Positions 54,719 to 64,000 of a stretch of DNA of 64,000 nucleotides are shown here, piece by piece. The translations under genes and the position numbers were made by a program. Each line of letters starts with the position of its first letter. Positions within the stretch are counted from its first letter, which is position 1. The notes under the pieces were generated by a model, which was not told where the DNA came from, made no database searches, and saw nothing but the letters and a program-made list of their open reading frames with translations. Source of the stretch: Bacteroides intestinalis (lineage in GTDB: Bacteria > Bacteroidota > Bacteroidia > Bacteroidales > Bacteroidaceae); NCBI RefSeq assembly GCF_003464595.1, contig NZ_QRZF01000015.1, positions 81,821 through 145,820 of the forward strand. The letters run 5' to 3'.

Positions 54719-55462
54719 ATGATAAAAGCACTTAAAACTGTCGGAAGATACATCATGTTGATGGGGCGTACTTTTGCCCGCCCGGAGCGTATGCGCATGT
54801 TCTTCCGCCAATACCTCAATGAGATGGGGCAACTCGGCGTGAACTCTATCGGCATTGTGTTGCTGATTTCGTTCTTCATCGGCGCTGTTATCACCATACA
54901 AATCAAACTGAACATCGAGAGCCCTTTTATGCCACGTTGGACAGTAGGTTATGTGACACGTGAAATTATGTTGCTGGAATTCTCTTCCTCCATCATGTGT
55001 CTGATATTAGCAGGAAAAGTAGGTTCCAATATTGCCTCTGAGCTGGGAACCATGCGAGTAACCCAGCAAATCGATGCATTGGAAATCATGGGAGTCAATT
55101 CAGCTAATTACCTGATCCTTCCCAAGATTTGCGCCATGGTGACTACCATTCCTTTCTTGGTAACGTTCAGTATCTTTGCCGGCATCATCGGAGCCTTTGC
55201 CACGTGTTGGTTCGGTGGCATCATGTCGGCGGTAGACTTGGAATACGGTTTGCAATATATGTTCGTAGAATGGTTTATCTGGTGTGGCATCATCAAATCA
55301 TTGTTCTTCGCTTTCATCATCGCCAGTGTATCGGCCTTTTTCGGTTATACCGTCGAGGGTGGCTCTATAGAGGTGGGCAAGGCCTCTACAGACTCTGTGG
55401 TATGCAGCAGCGTACTTATCTTATTTGCCGACTTAATATTAACTAAACTCTTAATGGGATGA
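54719..55462 (+). CDS. MlaE-family ABC transporter permease
   Basis: A 247-residue inner-membrane permease of the MCE/Mla type, which moves phospholipids between the membranes. The N-terminal amphipathic helix (RPERMRMFFRQYLNEMGQLG) is followed by five or six membrane helices and the conserved LGTMRVTQQIDALEIMGVN coupling segment. It overlaps mlaF by 4 nt (ATGA). The MCE-domain partner is not in the next positions, so it must be encoded elsewhere. Confidence 0.93.
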   Translation: MIKALKTVGRYIMLMGRTFARPERMRMFFRQYLNEMGQLGVNSIGIVLLISFFIGAVITIQIKLNIESPFMPRWTVGYVTREIMLLEFSSSIMCLILAGKVGSNIASELGTMRVTQQIDALEIMGVNSANYLILPKICAMVTTIPFLVTFSIFAGIIGAFATCWFGGIMSAVDLEYGLQYMFVEWFIWCGIIKSLFFAFIIASVSAFFGYTVEGGSIEVGKASTDSVVCSSVLILFADLILTKLLMG

Positions 55463-56229
55463 TCGAACTGAAAGGACTTTGGAAATCATTTGAAGGCAGA
55501 GATGTATTAAAGGATATCAATGCCACTTTTGAAAATGGGAAAACTAATCTCATCATCGGACAGAGTGGTTCGGGAAAAACCGTATTGATGAAGTGTATCG
55601 TTGGATTGCTCACACCGGAACGGGGTGAATTATTATACGACAACCGTAATTTCCTTGCCATGGGCAAGAATGAAAAGAAAGCATTGCGCCGCGAAATGGG
55701 AATGATATTCCAAAGTGCGGCATTGTTTGACTCCATGACGGTGCTGGACAATGTAATGTTTCCTTTGAACATGTTCAGCAACGATACATTCCGCGACCGT
55801 ACCCGCCGTGCCATGTTCTGTCTGGATCGCGTAAACCTGGCAGAAGCAAAAGATAAATTTCCGGGTGAAATCAGTGGTGGTATGCAAAAACGTGTTGCCA
55901 TAGCCCGCGCCATTGCCTTAAATCCGCAATACTTGTTCTGTGACGAACCGAACTCCGGATTAGATCCAAAGACCTCATTGGTAATCGACGAACTGGTACA
56001 CGATATCACCCATGAATACAATATGACCACCCTCATCAACACCCACGACATGAACTCTGTAATGGGTATCGGTGAAAAAATTATCTATATCTACGACGGA
56101 TACAAGGAGTGGGAAGGTAGTAAAAATGATATCTTCACTTCCAGCAACAAGAAACTCAACGATTTTATTTTTGCATCCGACCTCTTCCGGAAGGTAAAGG
56201 AAGTGGAAGTGCAGAATATAGAAGGATAA
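55459..56229 (+). CDS. MlaF-family ABC transporter ATP-binding protein
   Basis: A 256-residue ATPase paired with the permease before it. Walker A GQSGSGKTVLMK, signature ISGGMQKRVAIARAIAL and Walker B YLFCDEPNSGLDP are intact; the H-loop His is in LINTHDMNSV. The C-terminal extension (KEVEVQNIEG) is short. A strong terminator follows. Confidence 0.94.
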   Translation: MIELKGLWKSFEGRDVLKDINATFENGKTNLIIGQSGSGKTVLMKCIVGLLTPERGELLYDNRNFLAMGKNEKKALRREMGMIFQSAALFDSMTVLDNVMFPLNMFSNDTFRDRTRRAMFCLDRVNLAEAKDKFPGEISGGMQKRVAIARAIALNPQYLFCDEPNSGLDPKTSLVIDELVHDITHEYNMTTLINTHDMNSVMGIGEKIIYIYDGYKEWEGSKNDIFTSSNKKLNDFIFASDLFRKVKEVEVQNIEG

Positions 56230-56259
56230 GATTAGAAAAAATAGCAATCTCCTATAAAT

Positions 56260-56292
56260 AGGGCGTCCGGAAAAACATCCGGACGCCCTTTT
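56260..56292 (+). terminator. intrinsic terminator after mlaF
   Basis: An 11-bp stem (GGGCGTCCGGA / TCCGGACGCCC) with AAAACA loop and TTTT tail, 31 nt after the stop. The next 170 nt to 56462 hold no feature I can identify. Confidence 0.9.
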
Positions 56293-56462
56293 CCTCATAA
56301 AACCAGTTAATAGAATTGACATATATCCTCACGATATACTTTGATTGCCCTTATATCTTCATGAGAAAACATGAAGAACAACTTCAATTACGGCAACAAA
56401 GATAACCAAAAGATACTAATAAAAAATCACGGAAAACCGTTACACTCTGAATTTTCCGCGAA

Positions 56463-57116
56463 TCATTCCAGCGTAATCCATCCTTGCGCAACAGCCTTGA
56501 CCACCATATCTATAGCATTCTTTGCTCCAAACTTACTAATAAGCCTTTTACGAAATGTTTCCACAGTATTCTCTGAAATTTTCAATAAATCAGCAATTTC
56601 ATGGGTATTCATTCCTTTAGCCACAGCCTCCAACACATCACGCTCCCGACGGGTAGGCGCATCCTTAGGCTGCAAGCCTGCCGATGCAGAGTTCAGTTTC
56701 TGCGAGATAGCAGCAAACCGTGGACAAGCATACGCTTCTCCCCTCAACACACAACGAATAGCTGCCATTAACTCCGTAGAGGCTGAAGATTTCAGAATAA
56801 CAGCATTCACTCCGCACTGTACCAACCTGTTAGCCATCCATATTTCTTCGTGCATTGTATTCACAATAATCTTTGCCTGGTCATTCATTTCACGGATTTT
56901 AGCTATCAACTCAAATCCGGACATATCAGGAATGCTAACATCCAGAATATATATATCATAATCTCGTCTTTCAATCAATTCTGCAGCTTGTAATCCGGAA
57001 GTTACAGCATCCACCACAACTACTTCCGGCATCTTATTCACCACCTTACAAATACCTTCCAGAATCAGATTATGATCATCCACTACCAATAATTCCGCCT
57101 TCACATTCTTTTCCAT
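56463..57116 (-). CDS. NarL/LuxR-type response regulator
   Basis: A 217-residue regulator. The receiver domain has the acidic pair in LVVDDHNLILEG, the phosphorylated Asp in YILDVSIPDMSGFEL and the Lys in VILKSSAS. The C-terminal LuxR-type helix-turn-helix is PTRRERDVLEAVAKGMNTHEIADLLKISENTVETFRKRLISKFGAKN. It starts 7 nt after the histidine kinase gene and is its likely partner. Target genes are unknown. Confidence 0.94.
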   Translation of the reverse strand: MEKNVKAELLVVDDHNLILEGICKVVNKMPEVVVVDAVTSGLQAAELIERRDYDIYILDVSIPDMSGFELIAKIREMNDQAKIIVNTMHEEIWMANRLVQCGVNAVILKSSASTELMAAIRCVLRGEAYACPRFAAISQKLNSASAGLQPKDAPTRRERDVLEAVAKGMNTHEIADLLKISENTVETFRKRLISKFGAKNAIDMVVKAVAQGWITLE

Positions 57117-57123
57117 CGTTCGA

Positions 57124-59325
57124 TTAGATTAATACGTTAATTTTCAAACGGGTTCCCTTCCCAGGAGAAGAACCCAGTTCAACTTCAGCACCTATGGTCT
57201 CCGCTCGCTGCCAGATAGTCCGTAAGCCGATACCCTTAGTTTTCCTGCTCATATCAAACCCTTTTCCGTCGTCTGCTACAAGTATGGAAAGGTCATTATT
57301 TTCCAGAGCTAACTCTACCTGTATACAGGCTGAGCCGGCATATTTCACAGCATTGCTCACTGCTTCCTGAACAATGCGATAACATTCAAAACTGATTGAT
57401 TTAGGCACTACATTCCAATCTACACCTACCGTAGAATGATATTCCGCATGCGTACCTTCTGGCAATGATAAGTGCAAAACATAGTCAGCAAGCAGTTCAT
57501 CGAGTGTAGCATACTGAAAAACCGGCGGCATCAGTTCATGGGAAAGTTTTCTCAACCTTTCCCTGATATTATTCAATAATCCCAGTTGCTCGTCCAAATC
57601 AGAACCTTCCTCAGCAGGAATAGTACGAATATTCATTTCAAGTGCAAGCAAATTATTACATACATCATCATGCAATTCAGTTGCCATACGCTCCCGTTCA
57701 CTCTCCAAACCATCAATGTATTTTCGTGTTAAGCGCTGTTCAGTTTCTTTCTGGAGTTCCAGGAATTCACGTTCTTTTTCACAAGCTGCATTTGCCAGCA
57801 AAGCAATCCTTGCCCGCTGACGTTGGCGTGCATAAAGTGAGCCCAGCAACAAAATTCCCAGTAAAGAGATCACCGAACCTACAATAATACGGTGACGTAA
57901 CATATACGTCTCCTGTTCCAACTGTTCACGCCTCAGACTTACAATCTCCAACTCCTTCTCTTTGGTCCGGTACTTCACAGAATATTCGGACAACTGGTCA
58001 GTCTCTTCCGTCTGGAACACAGAATCACGAAGTGCATAAGCCTGCGTCATATAATTATAAGCCAAAGGCAGATTATTCACAGCCAGATAACATTCCGATA
58101 ATTTCCTGTAATGCTCATAATCACGTGCATCTTTATATCCACTACGGAGCATATCAACTATCTTGCGATAATAAACAATAGCATCCGCATAGTTCTTACT
58201 TTCCTGCAACAATGCAGCTTTTGCCTGGTAATACTTGAAACGCTCTATATCAGTCTGCATCTCATGCGCCAATTTATCCAACTTCTGCAAGTACTGCATT
58301 GCCATACCCAGATTTCCATCCACCCGGTAGGCATTTACCAAATAATTATAAGCATTACATAGCTGCCTTCTGTCATTCACCTGCTCCAAAAAAGGAATAG
58401 CTTTCAGTAACGTGTCAATGCCCTCTGTACGCATTTTCTCCATTCGTACCAAGATGGCACCCAAATTAACATAGCACGTACCTATCCTCCGTTTATTATC
58501 TGTCTTCAAAGCATATTTCAAAGCTTTTTCTGAGAAAGAAATAGCATCTTCCGGTCGATCCCAGTCACAATAAGCCGTCGCTATATTTCCATATATAAAA
58601 GCGACTGTGTTGTAATTGCCACACAATTCACACAAATGGAGCGCTTCTTCAAAGTTAGCGATACAATCCTCCAGATTCTTTTTCCGACGATAGATAGTAC
58701 CCAACTGATTCAGGTTTTCAATCAACATAGCTGTATCTTTATCGGCAGCAGAGCGCTCACTGGCACGAATGGTATAAACTAAAGCCGAATCGGTCTGCCC
58801 TTCGAAAAGAAAAGAACTGGCGTAATTCGTCAATATAGTGCGACACGCCTCCTCTGCCCCCGGCAAACCCTCACCGGCTGCCAACCCTTTATGAAAATAA
58901 TAACGTGCAGAGTCATAGCGGGCATCCGCATTACAATAATATCCCATGTCACAGCAAGCCTGAGCTATTGTAAACCTCAATCCAGCCTTTTCAGCCAAGC
59001 CAATGGCTTTCCGTTTCAAAGCGTACCCCTGCTCGAAGTCGCCTTTAATGAAGTAACCTTCACTTACCCAGATGTAGTATTCGATAAATATTTCCGGCTT
59101 TCCACTGTCTATGGCCAGTTGATGAATGGAATCGGCGTATGAAAGAAGTAAATCAGGATCTTCTTCTGTCTGATAAAGGAGTTTACAGACCTTGACATAG
59201 TTATCCAGGTTTCTGTTTTGGGCTGCCTCTTGTTGTAATGCACGTAAATCCGACTTGCCCTCTGCCCACAGCACACCTATGGAGAGGAGCAAGCAGCATC
59301 CCAATACCCACCTGTAACGTTTCAT
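57124..59325 (-). CDS. exported TPR-containing histidine kinase (HisKA_3 type)
   Basis: A 733-residue membrane sensor. A signal peptide (ends WAEG) is followed by about 400 residues of TPR repeats in the periplasm (e.g. IYRRKKNLEDCIANFEEALHLCEL, IATAYCDWDRPEDAISFSEKALKYAL), one membrane helix (IIVGSVISLLGILLLGSLYA) near residue 485 and a coiled coil. The dimerisation helix carries the phospho-acceptor in ATELHDDVCNNLLALEMNI, and the ATPase has GIGLRTIWQRAETIGA and DDGKGF. Signal unknown; it partners the next gene. Confidence 0.93.
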   Translation of the reverse strand: MKRYRWVLGCCLLLSIGVLWAEGKSDLRALQQEAAQNRNLDNYVKVCKLLYQTEEDPDLLLSYADSIHQLAIDSGKPEIFIEYYIWVSEGYFIKGDFEQGYALKRKAIGLAEKAGLRFTIAQACCDMGYYCNADARYDSARYYFHKGLAAGEGLPGAEEACRTILTNYASSFLFEGQTDSALVYTIRASERSAADKDTAMLIENLNQLGTIYRRKKNLEDCIANFEEALHLCELCGNYNTVAFIYGNIATAYCDWDRPEDAISFSEKALKYALKTDNKRRIGTCYVNLGAILVRMEKMRTEGIDTLLKAIPFLEQVNDRRQLCNAYNYLVNAYRVDGNLGMAMQYLQKLDKLAHEMQTDIERFKYYQAKAALLQESKNYADAIVYYRKIVDMLRSGYKDARDYEHYRKLSECYLAVNNLPLAYNYMTQAYALRDSVFQTEETDQLSEYSVKYRTKEKELEIVSLRREQLEQETYMLRHRIIVGSVISLLGILLLGSLYARQRQRARIALLANAACEKEREFLELQKETEQRLTRKYIDGLESERERMATELHDDVCNNLLALEMNIRTIPAEEGSDLDEQLGLLNNIRERLRKLSHELMPPVFQYATLDELLADYVLHLSLPEGTHAEYHSTVGVDWNVVPKSISFECYRIVQEAVSNAVKYAGSACIQVELALENNDLSILVADDGKGFDMSRKTKGIGLRTIWQRAETIGAEVELGSSPGKGTRLKINVLI

Positions 59326-59411
59326 CTAATCCTTTTTTATGTTGTCAGAGCAAAAATAAATATTATATTCATATTAACCTATTTTTTATTTACATTTTCC
59401 CGATAAACAAT

Positions 59412-59449
59412 AAAAAAACCGCCTGATTTATAACTAAATCGGGCGGTTT
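59412..59449 (-). terminator. intrinsic terminator after der
   Basis: The stem AAACCGCC(T/C)GATTTA with its complement is followed by T7 on the minus strand, 29 nt after the der stop. Confidence 0.85.
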
Positions 59450-59477
59450 CATACCAATATCTCAGCAATCGGTTTAT

Positions 59478-60791
59478 CTACTTCTGACGGATATAAATAT
59501 TTATCGGAGTTCCTGTCAGGTTCCACTTTTCACGCATCTTGTTTTCCAGGAAACGTTTATATGGCTCTTTCACGTACTGCGGCAGATTAGCGAAGTAAAC
59601 AAAAGAAGGCACCTGTGTATTCGGCAACTGCGTAATATATTTAATCTTGATATACTTACCTTTGGTTGCAGGAGGCGGATATGCCTCAATCAGCGGCAAC
59701 ATTTCCTCGTTCAAACGGGCAGTAGGAATACGCGTCATACGGTTATCATATACGCTTCGTGCTTCCTCCAGCACCTTCAGGATACGTTGTTTGGTCAATG
59801 CCGAACCGAAGATGATAGGGAAGTCAACGAATGGAGCAAAGCGGCTACGGATCGCATCTTCAAAAGTCTTTATCACTTTCACAGTCTTATCCTGTACCAA
59901 ATCCCATTTATTCACTACTACCACCAAACCTTTGGCATTCTTCTGTATCAGTGAGAATATATTCAAGTCCTGGCTTTCAACACCACGTGTAGCATCCAAC
60001 ATCAGAATACACACATCCGCATTCTCAATGGAACGGATGGAACGAATCACAGAATAATATTCCAGATCCTCATTCACCTTATTCTTTTTACGGATACCGG
60101 CAGTATCTACCAGATAGAAATCAAATCCAAACTTATTATAACGGGTATAGATAGAGTCACGTGTTGTACCGGCAATCTCCGTTACAATGTTCCGTTCTTC
60201 TCCGATAAAGGCATTCACGATAGAAGATTTACCAGCATTCGGGCGTCCCACTACAGCAAAGCGGGGAATATCCTCATCCAGAATCTCATCCGTATCCTTT
60301 TTAAATGTACCCACAATCAGGTCCATCATATCCCCCGTACCGCTGCCCGTCATAGCCGAGATGCAGTAAGGATCACCCAGACCCAACTTATAAAATTCGG
60401 GAGCATTGTATTGTAATTCCCCGTTATCAGTCTTGTTGGCAATCAGCAACACCGGCTTTTGAGTCCGGCGCAAAATGGCTGCTACCTGCATATCGAGATC
60501 AGTTACCCCATTCATAACATCTACTACAAACAATATAACGTCTGCTTCATCCACAGCCATCAGTACCTGCTTGCGTATTTCCTCTTCAAAGATATCGTCA
60601 GAGTTCACCACCCATCCGCCGGTATCTACCACGGAGAACTCTTTCCCCAGCCATTCGGACTTACCATACTGGCGATCTCGTGTTGTTCCTGCTTCTTCGT
60701 TCACAATTGCCTGACGTGTTTTGGTCAAGCGATTAAATAAAGTAGACTTTCCCACATTGGGTCGTCCTACGATTGCAACTAAATTTCCCAT
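59478..60791 (-). CDS. der: ribosome biogenesis GTPase Der
   Basis: A 437-residue double-GTPase for 50S assembly. Two tandem G domains are clear: [14 protein letters not shown] with NKTD near 118 and [14 protein letters not shown] with NKWD near 293. The C-terminal KH-like domain has [33 protein letters not shown]. Length is typical. Gene starts 46 nt after the era stop and is probably co-transcribed with it. Confidence 0.97.
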   Translation of the reverse strand: MGNLVAIVGRPNVGKSTLFNRLTKTRQAIVNEEAGTTRDRQYGKSEWLGKEFSVVDTGGWVVNSDDIFEEEIRKQVLMAVDEADVILFVVDVMNGVTDLDMQVAAILRRTQKPVLLIANKTDNGELQYNAPEFYKLGLGDPYCISAMTGSGTGDMMDLIVGTFKKDTDEILDEDIPRFAVVGRPNAGKSSIVNAFIGEERNIVTEIAGTTRDSIYTRYNKFGFDFYLVDTAGIRKKNKVNEDLEYYSVIRSIRSIENADVCILMLDATRGVESQDLNIFSLIQKNAKGLVVVVNKWDLVQDKTVKVIKTFEDAIRSRFAPFVDFPIIFGSALTKQRILKVLEEARSVYDNRMTRIPTARLNEEMLPLIEAYPPPATKGKYIKIKYITQLPNTQVPSFVYFANLPQYVKEPYKRFLENKMREKWNLTGTPINIYIRQK

Positions 60792-60837
60792 AGTTCACTC
60801 TTCTTGTTTTTGCGACTATCACAGTCGTATGAATACT

Positions 60838-61719
60838 CTAATCCAGTTGATAGCCAAAATTGCGTAACTCTTTATCCGAACTACGCCAATCCTTATCCAC
60901 CTTCACAAATGTCTCCAGGAAAATCGTTTTTCCGAAGAACCTCTCTAAATCACGGCGTGCTTCAGTGGCCACTTTTTTCAGTGCTTTACCTTGCTTGCCG
61001 ATAATAATTCCTTTCTGCGAATCGCGCTCCACATAAATCACAGCGCTGATATGTATCTTCTTCGCATCTTCCTTAAATTGTTCCACTACTACCTCTACCG
61101 AATAAGGTATCTCCTTGTCGTAGTACAACAAAATTTTCTCCCGGATAATCTCGTTTACAAAGAAACGGGCCGGCTTGTCCGTCCACTGGTCCTTATCAAA
61201 GTAAGGAGGTGAATCGGGCAACAGTTCTTTCACCCGCTTCATCACATAGTCTACATTGAACTTTGTCGTTGCAGAAATCGGAATAATCTCCGCATTGGGC
61301 AATAATGCTTTCCAAGCTTCCACAAGTTCCACAAGTTTCTCCTGGTTCGACAAATCAATCTTGTTGATAAGGAGCAACACCGGTATTTCCATGTGTGCCA
61401 CCTTCTCCACAAACTCATTATGCTTATCGGGTGTCTCAACCACATCTGTTACATATAGCAAAACATCCGCATCTGTCAGAGCCGAAGTAGAGAAATTCAG
61501 CATAGACTCCTGCAACTTATACTGCGGCTTCAGCACTCCCGGAGTATCCGAGAATACAATCTGCATATCATCCGTATTATAAATTCCCATAATACGGTGA
61601 CGGGTTGTCTGCGCCTTGAAAGTAGCAATCGAAATTCGCTCGCCCACCAAGGCGTTCATCAATGTAGATTTACCCACATTCGGATTTCCCACGATGTTTA
61701 CAAAACCAGCTTTATGCAT
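60838..61719 (-). CDS. era: GTPase Era
   Basis: A 293-residue GTPase acting in 16S rRNA maturation. The ATG at 61719 ([24 protein letters not shown]) is taken; a TTG start nine codons upstream would lie in the tail of the fabH terminator. G motifs GNPNVGKST, DTPGVLKPQY and NKID are present, and the KH domain follows (GIIIGKQGKALKKVATEARRDLERF). Confidence 0.96.
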   Translation of the reverse strand: MHKAGFVNIVGNPNVGKSTLMNALVGERISIATFKAQTTRHRIMGIYNTDDMQIVFSDTPGVLKPQYKLQESMLNFSTSALTDADVLLYVTDVVETPDKHNEFVEKVAHMEIPVLLLINKIDLSNQEKLVELVEAWKALLPNAEIIPISATTKFNVDYVMKRVKELLPDSPPYFDKDQWTDKPARFFVNEIIREKILLYYDKEIPYSVEVVVEQFKEDAKKIHISAVIYVERDSQKGIIIGKQGKALKKVATEARRDLERFFGKTIFLETFVKVDKDWRSSDKELRNFGYQLD

Positions 61720-61744
61720 CACATTCCTGTATTTTAGTTGAGAC

Positions 61745-61782
61745 AAAAAAACGCATCGAATCGAAGTAGGATGCGTTTTTTT
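61745..61782 (-). terminator. intrinsic terminator between fabH and era
   Basis: A 10-bp stem AAAAACGCAT / ATGCGTTTTT with 14-nt loop, with T7 at the end on the minus strand, 48 nt after the fabH stop. Confidence 0.8.
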
Positions 61783-61830
61783 AGTTTATATGTTTAGTAA
61801 CCGTAATTCGTAATCCGTGTGATTATACAG

Positions 61831-62835
61831 TTACCCTTTCTTTCCGTCGTATCCCCACTTCACGTAAACGGCTCCCCAGGTAAACCCTGCACCGAATGCT
61901 GTAAAGATCAGGTTATCGCCTTTTTTCAGTTTATCCTCGAAGTCCCACAGACAGAGCGGAAGCGTACCGGCACTTGTGTTACCATAATGCTCGATATTAA
62001 TCATTACTTTCTCATGGGGAATCTCCAGGCGATGAGCTACTGCATCGATAATACGCAGATTTGCCTGGTGAGGAATAATCCAGTCAATATTCTCTTTGGT
62101 GAGATTGTTTCTTTCCGCAATGGCAGCACAAGCATCCGACATGTTCGATACGGCATATTTGAATACTGTACGGCCTTCCTGATAAATGAAGTGCATATGG
62201 TTATCCACTGTAAAATAAGAAGGAGGGCATACAGAGCCACCTGCTTTCATATGCAAGAAAGGTAATCCCTTACCATCTGTTCTCAAGATAGCGTCCATGA
62301 CGCCTACATCTTCCGTAGTAGGTTCCATCATAACCGCAGCTGCACCATCACCGAAAATCGGGCAAGTAGCACGCTCTGTGTAATCTACCATAGACGACAT
62401 TTTATCAGCGCCCACTAAAATGATCTTCTTATATCTTCCCGAGCGGATAAAGTTAGCTCCTGTTTCCAGCAGATACAGAAAACCGCTACAAGCAGCCTGC
62501 AAGTCAAAAGCAAAAGCATGTTTTAAACCGAGCTTATCACATAAGATAGAAGCTGTAGAAGGGAAGTGATAATCAGGAGTAGTAGTAGCTACAATCACCA
62601 GATCGATATCATCAGGATCAGAACCAGTACGCTGCATCAACTGCTTTGCAGCTTTGCGAGCCATGTACGAAGTACCCAGTCCTTCTTCGTTCAGGATATG
62701 TCTTTCCTTTACTCCGATACGGGTCATAATCCATTCGTCGTTGGTATCCACCATTCTTGATATCTCTTCATTCGTCAAGATATAATCGGGTACATATCCG
62801 CCGACTCCTGTAATTACTGCATTTATTTTTTCCAT
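61831..62835 (-). CDS. fabH: 3-oxoacyl-ACP synthase III
   Basis: A 334-residue condensing enzyme that starts fatty acid synthesis with acetyl- or branched acyl-CoA. The Cys-His-Asn triad is visible: [36 protein letters not shown] and [14 protein letters not shown]-terminal start ([22 protein letters not shown]) is conserved. It follows rpmF as in many bacteria (yceD-rpmF-fabH). Confidence 0.95.
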   Translation of the reverse strand: MEKINAVITGVGGYVPDYILTNEEISRMVDTNDEWIMTRIGVKERHILNEEGLGTSYMARKAAKQLMQRTGSDPDDIDLVIVATTTPDYHFPSTASILCDKLGLKHAFAFDLQAACSGFLYLLETGANFIRSGRYKKIILVGADKMSSMVDYTERATCPIFGDGAAAVMMEPTTEDVGVMDAILRTDGKGLPFLHMKAGGSVCPPSYFTVDNHMHFIYQEGRTVFKYAVSNMSDACAAIAERNNLTKENIDWIIPHQANLRIIDAVAHRLEIPHEKVMINIEHYGNTSAGTLPLCLWDFEDKLKKGDNLIFTAFGAGFTWGAVYVKWGYDGKKG

Positions 62836-62948
62836 TAATCCTGCTTAAAGTTAATGAATACCTAAACAACGGTAGTCTAAAAAGGTTTGTGTGTTACAAA
62901 TCTTTTTAGACATCCGGCATTCAAGTATATTCTTCATCAGGCTGCAAA

Positions 62949-63134
62949 TTAAACAGCAGCTTCTTTCTCGATAGCAAGCTTGCCTCTGTAATATCCGCAA
63001 GCACCACACACTGTGTGATATACATGCCATTCGCCACAGTTCGGGCAAATAGCCAATGTAGGAGCTACTGCTTTATCATGAGTTCTTCTCTTTGCAGTTC
63101 TTGTTTTAGACTGTCTTCTCTTAGGATGTGCCAT
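62949..63134 (-). CDS. rpmF: 50S ribosomal protein L32
   Basis: A 61-residue L32. The start MAHPKRRQSKTRTAKRRTHDK is conserved and the four Cys of the zinc ribbon are in CPNCGEWHVYHTVCGACGYY. Starts 12 nt after the DUF177 gene. Confidence 0.97.
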   Translation of the reverse strand: MAHPKRRQSKTRTAKRRTHDKAVAPTLAICPNCGEWHVYHTVCGACGYYRGKLAIEKEAAV

Positions 63135-63146
63135 TTTTCTTAATCT

Positions 63147-63731
63147 TTAATTGTTATCTAATATTTTCTTTAATTCATTCCAACGCGGATCAATCTGTGT
63201 TTCCTCCGCATCACTCTCCGGCATTGCGTCTTCACCTTCGATAAAGATTTCATCTTCCGCATCATCTTCATCTGCTTTTGTACGCAGATGCTTATGCAAT
63301 TTGCTGCTGACGGCCTTATTACATTTTCCGGGAGCATGTACATGCTTCATCGGGATTGCCAACGCAACAAATTCATACATGAACCATGCCACATTGATTT
63401 CCCCTTCTTCTTCAGGGATCACAATGAGGTTATCACCTTCTTCAGCATACTCATGACCAAACTTTACCATCAGTTTATCTGTAGAACTAACCGGCTGTTC
63501 CATATCGTCCAGGCAGCGGTCACATGGCACCCACACCATACCCTCCGTCTGGAAGTTGAATTCGAAAGCACGAGATGTTTTCTTTACAACCAATATAACA
63601 TTAACTTTGCCCTTCTGTACTTCCGGGCCATCAATGTTAGCAAAAAAAAGGTTATCCAGTACAAACTCATACTTACAAGAGTCTGCCTGCATGCCTTTCA
63701 AATCTATTTTGTATTTATCAAACTTTCCCAA
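63147..63731 (-). CDS. DUF177 (YceD-family) protein
   Basis: A 194-residue protein with the YceD signature CDRCLDDMEQPVSS near residue 72. The C-terminal half is acidic (DEDDAEDEIFIEGEDAMPESDAEETQ). The family is linked to 23S rRNA precursor metabolism in other bacteria and to the rpmF-fab cluster seen here. Leads the yceD-rpmF-fabH operon; a TATCTTTG box lies 25 nt upstream. Confidence 0.92.
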   Translation of the reverse strand: MGKFDKYKIDLKGMQADSCKYEFVLDNLFFANIDGPEVQKGKVNVILVVKKTSRAFEFNFQTEGMVWVPCDRCLDDMEQPVSSTDKLMVKFGHEYAEEGDNLIVIPEEEGEINVAWFMYEFVALAIPMKHVHAPGKCNKAVSSKLHKHLRTKADEDDAEDEIFIEGEDAMPESDAEETQIDPRWNELKKILDNN

Positions 63732-63755
63732 AGCTTCTTTTATTTATTCGGGCGA

Positions 63756-63763
63756 CAAAGATA
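63756..63763 (-). promoter_or_regulatory. putative -7 element of the DUF177-rpmF-fabH operon
   Basis: TATCTTTG, an exact TAnnTTTG match on the minus strand, 25 nt before the start. No clear -33 box. Confidence 0.5.
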
Positions 63764-63805
63764 CAAATAATTATCCTCATAATGTATAAATTAGCCACGA
63801 AATAT

Positions 63806-64000
63806 TCATTTTTTAAGCTCTATTCTGAATATCGTCCCTTTATTGATCTCCGATTGCTTTACAAAGATACGCCCTGAATGATATTCCACCACAATCCGGC
63901 GTGCCAACGACAAGCCCAGTCCCCACCCTCTTTTTTTGGTGGTATAACCGGGAGCAAACACAGTTTCAAAATTCCGTTTGTCAATTCCCTTTCCCGTATC
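63806..64000 (-). CDS. sensor histidine kinase, C-terminal end (partial)
   Basis: The last 64 codons of a kinase whose start lies beyond the window. The frame DTGKGID, TVFAPGYTTKKRGWGLGLSLARRIVVEYHSGRIF is the G1/F/G2 part of a HATPase_c domain, and ends with FRIELKK and TGA at 63806. Neighbour relations and type of sensor cannot be judged. Confidence 0.85.
   Translation of the reverse strand, partial: DTGKGIDKRNFETVFAPGYTTKKRGWGLGLSLARRIVVEYHSGRIFVKQSEINKGTIFRIELKK

Noticed and set aside
55443..56051. A 202-codon minus-strand ORF opposite the MlaF gene
   Set aside because: Antisense shadow of an intact ABC ATPase with Walker motifs.

Overview
The window reads as chromosome of a gut-type Bacteroides (phylum Bacteroidota). 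The evidence is promoter shape (TTTG, 19-20 nt, TAnnTTTG instead of sigma70 boxes), family content (PorU/PorV, DUF5686, OstA-like protein, RRM protein, retropepsin-like proteases, MlaE/MlaF without an adjacent MCE gene) and mostly close-packed minus-strand operons. Species cannot be fixed from the sequence.

Layout. 0.1-10.7 kb: an exported aspartic protease, the type IX secretion genes porV and porU, a fumarylacetoacetase-fold enzyme, the redox repressor rex and a DUF5686 outer-membrane protein. 10.8-19.9 kb: a SUI1-like factor, the operon rplM-rpsI-rpsB-tsf, DUF4488, asnS, a pseudouridine synthase with a long Arg/Gly-rich tail, purB and two identical tRNA-Val genes. 20-25.8 kb: a GH78-type rhamnosidase and carB, the latter behind a leader that looks like a translation-coupled attenuator. 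25.9-35.0 kb: an A+T-rich accessory island with a 22-bp repeat array, an O-antigen-ligase-like protein, a duplicated and decaying three-gene module (HExxH lipoprotein plus two small exported proteins), a frameshifted transglutaminase-like lipoprotein and a membrane-anchored putative regulator. 35.2-45.5 kb: trpS, an OmpA protein, and an envelope operon of three SurA-like proteins, an OstA-like protein, a small membrane protein and mutL. 45.6-53.8 kb: guaB, recQ, clpX, clpP, tig and an RRM protein. 53.9-64 kb: lptB divergent from mlaE-mlaF, a two-component pair, der, era, fabH, rpmF, a DUF177 gene and the end of a histidine kinase.

Most likely new biology: (1) a 35-codon leader ORF whose stop codon overlaps an intrinsic terminator just upstream of carB, built like the enteric pyrBI attenuator; (2) three intergenic arrays with the same exact 22-bp period and a palindromic core but different sequences, plus one solitary unit; (3) the M-A-B module duplication at 28.3-32.3 kb, with recognisable pseudogene remnants; (4) an 8-bp-period hairpin between rpsB and tsf. 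The first ORF-less stretches of more than 300 bases are 25.6-26.1 kb (carB leader and array) and 53.1-53.6 kb (promoters and a leader); both are annotated.
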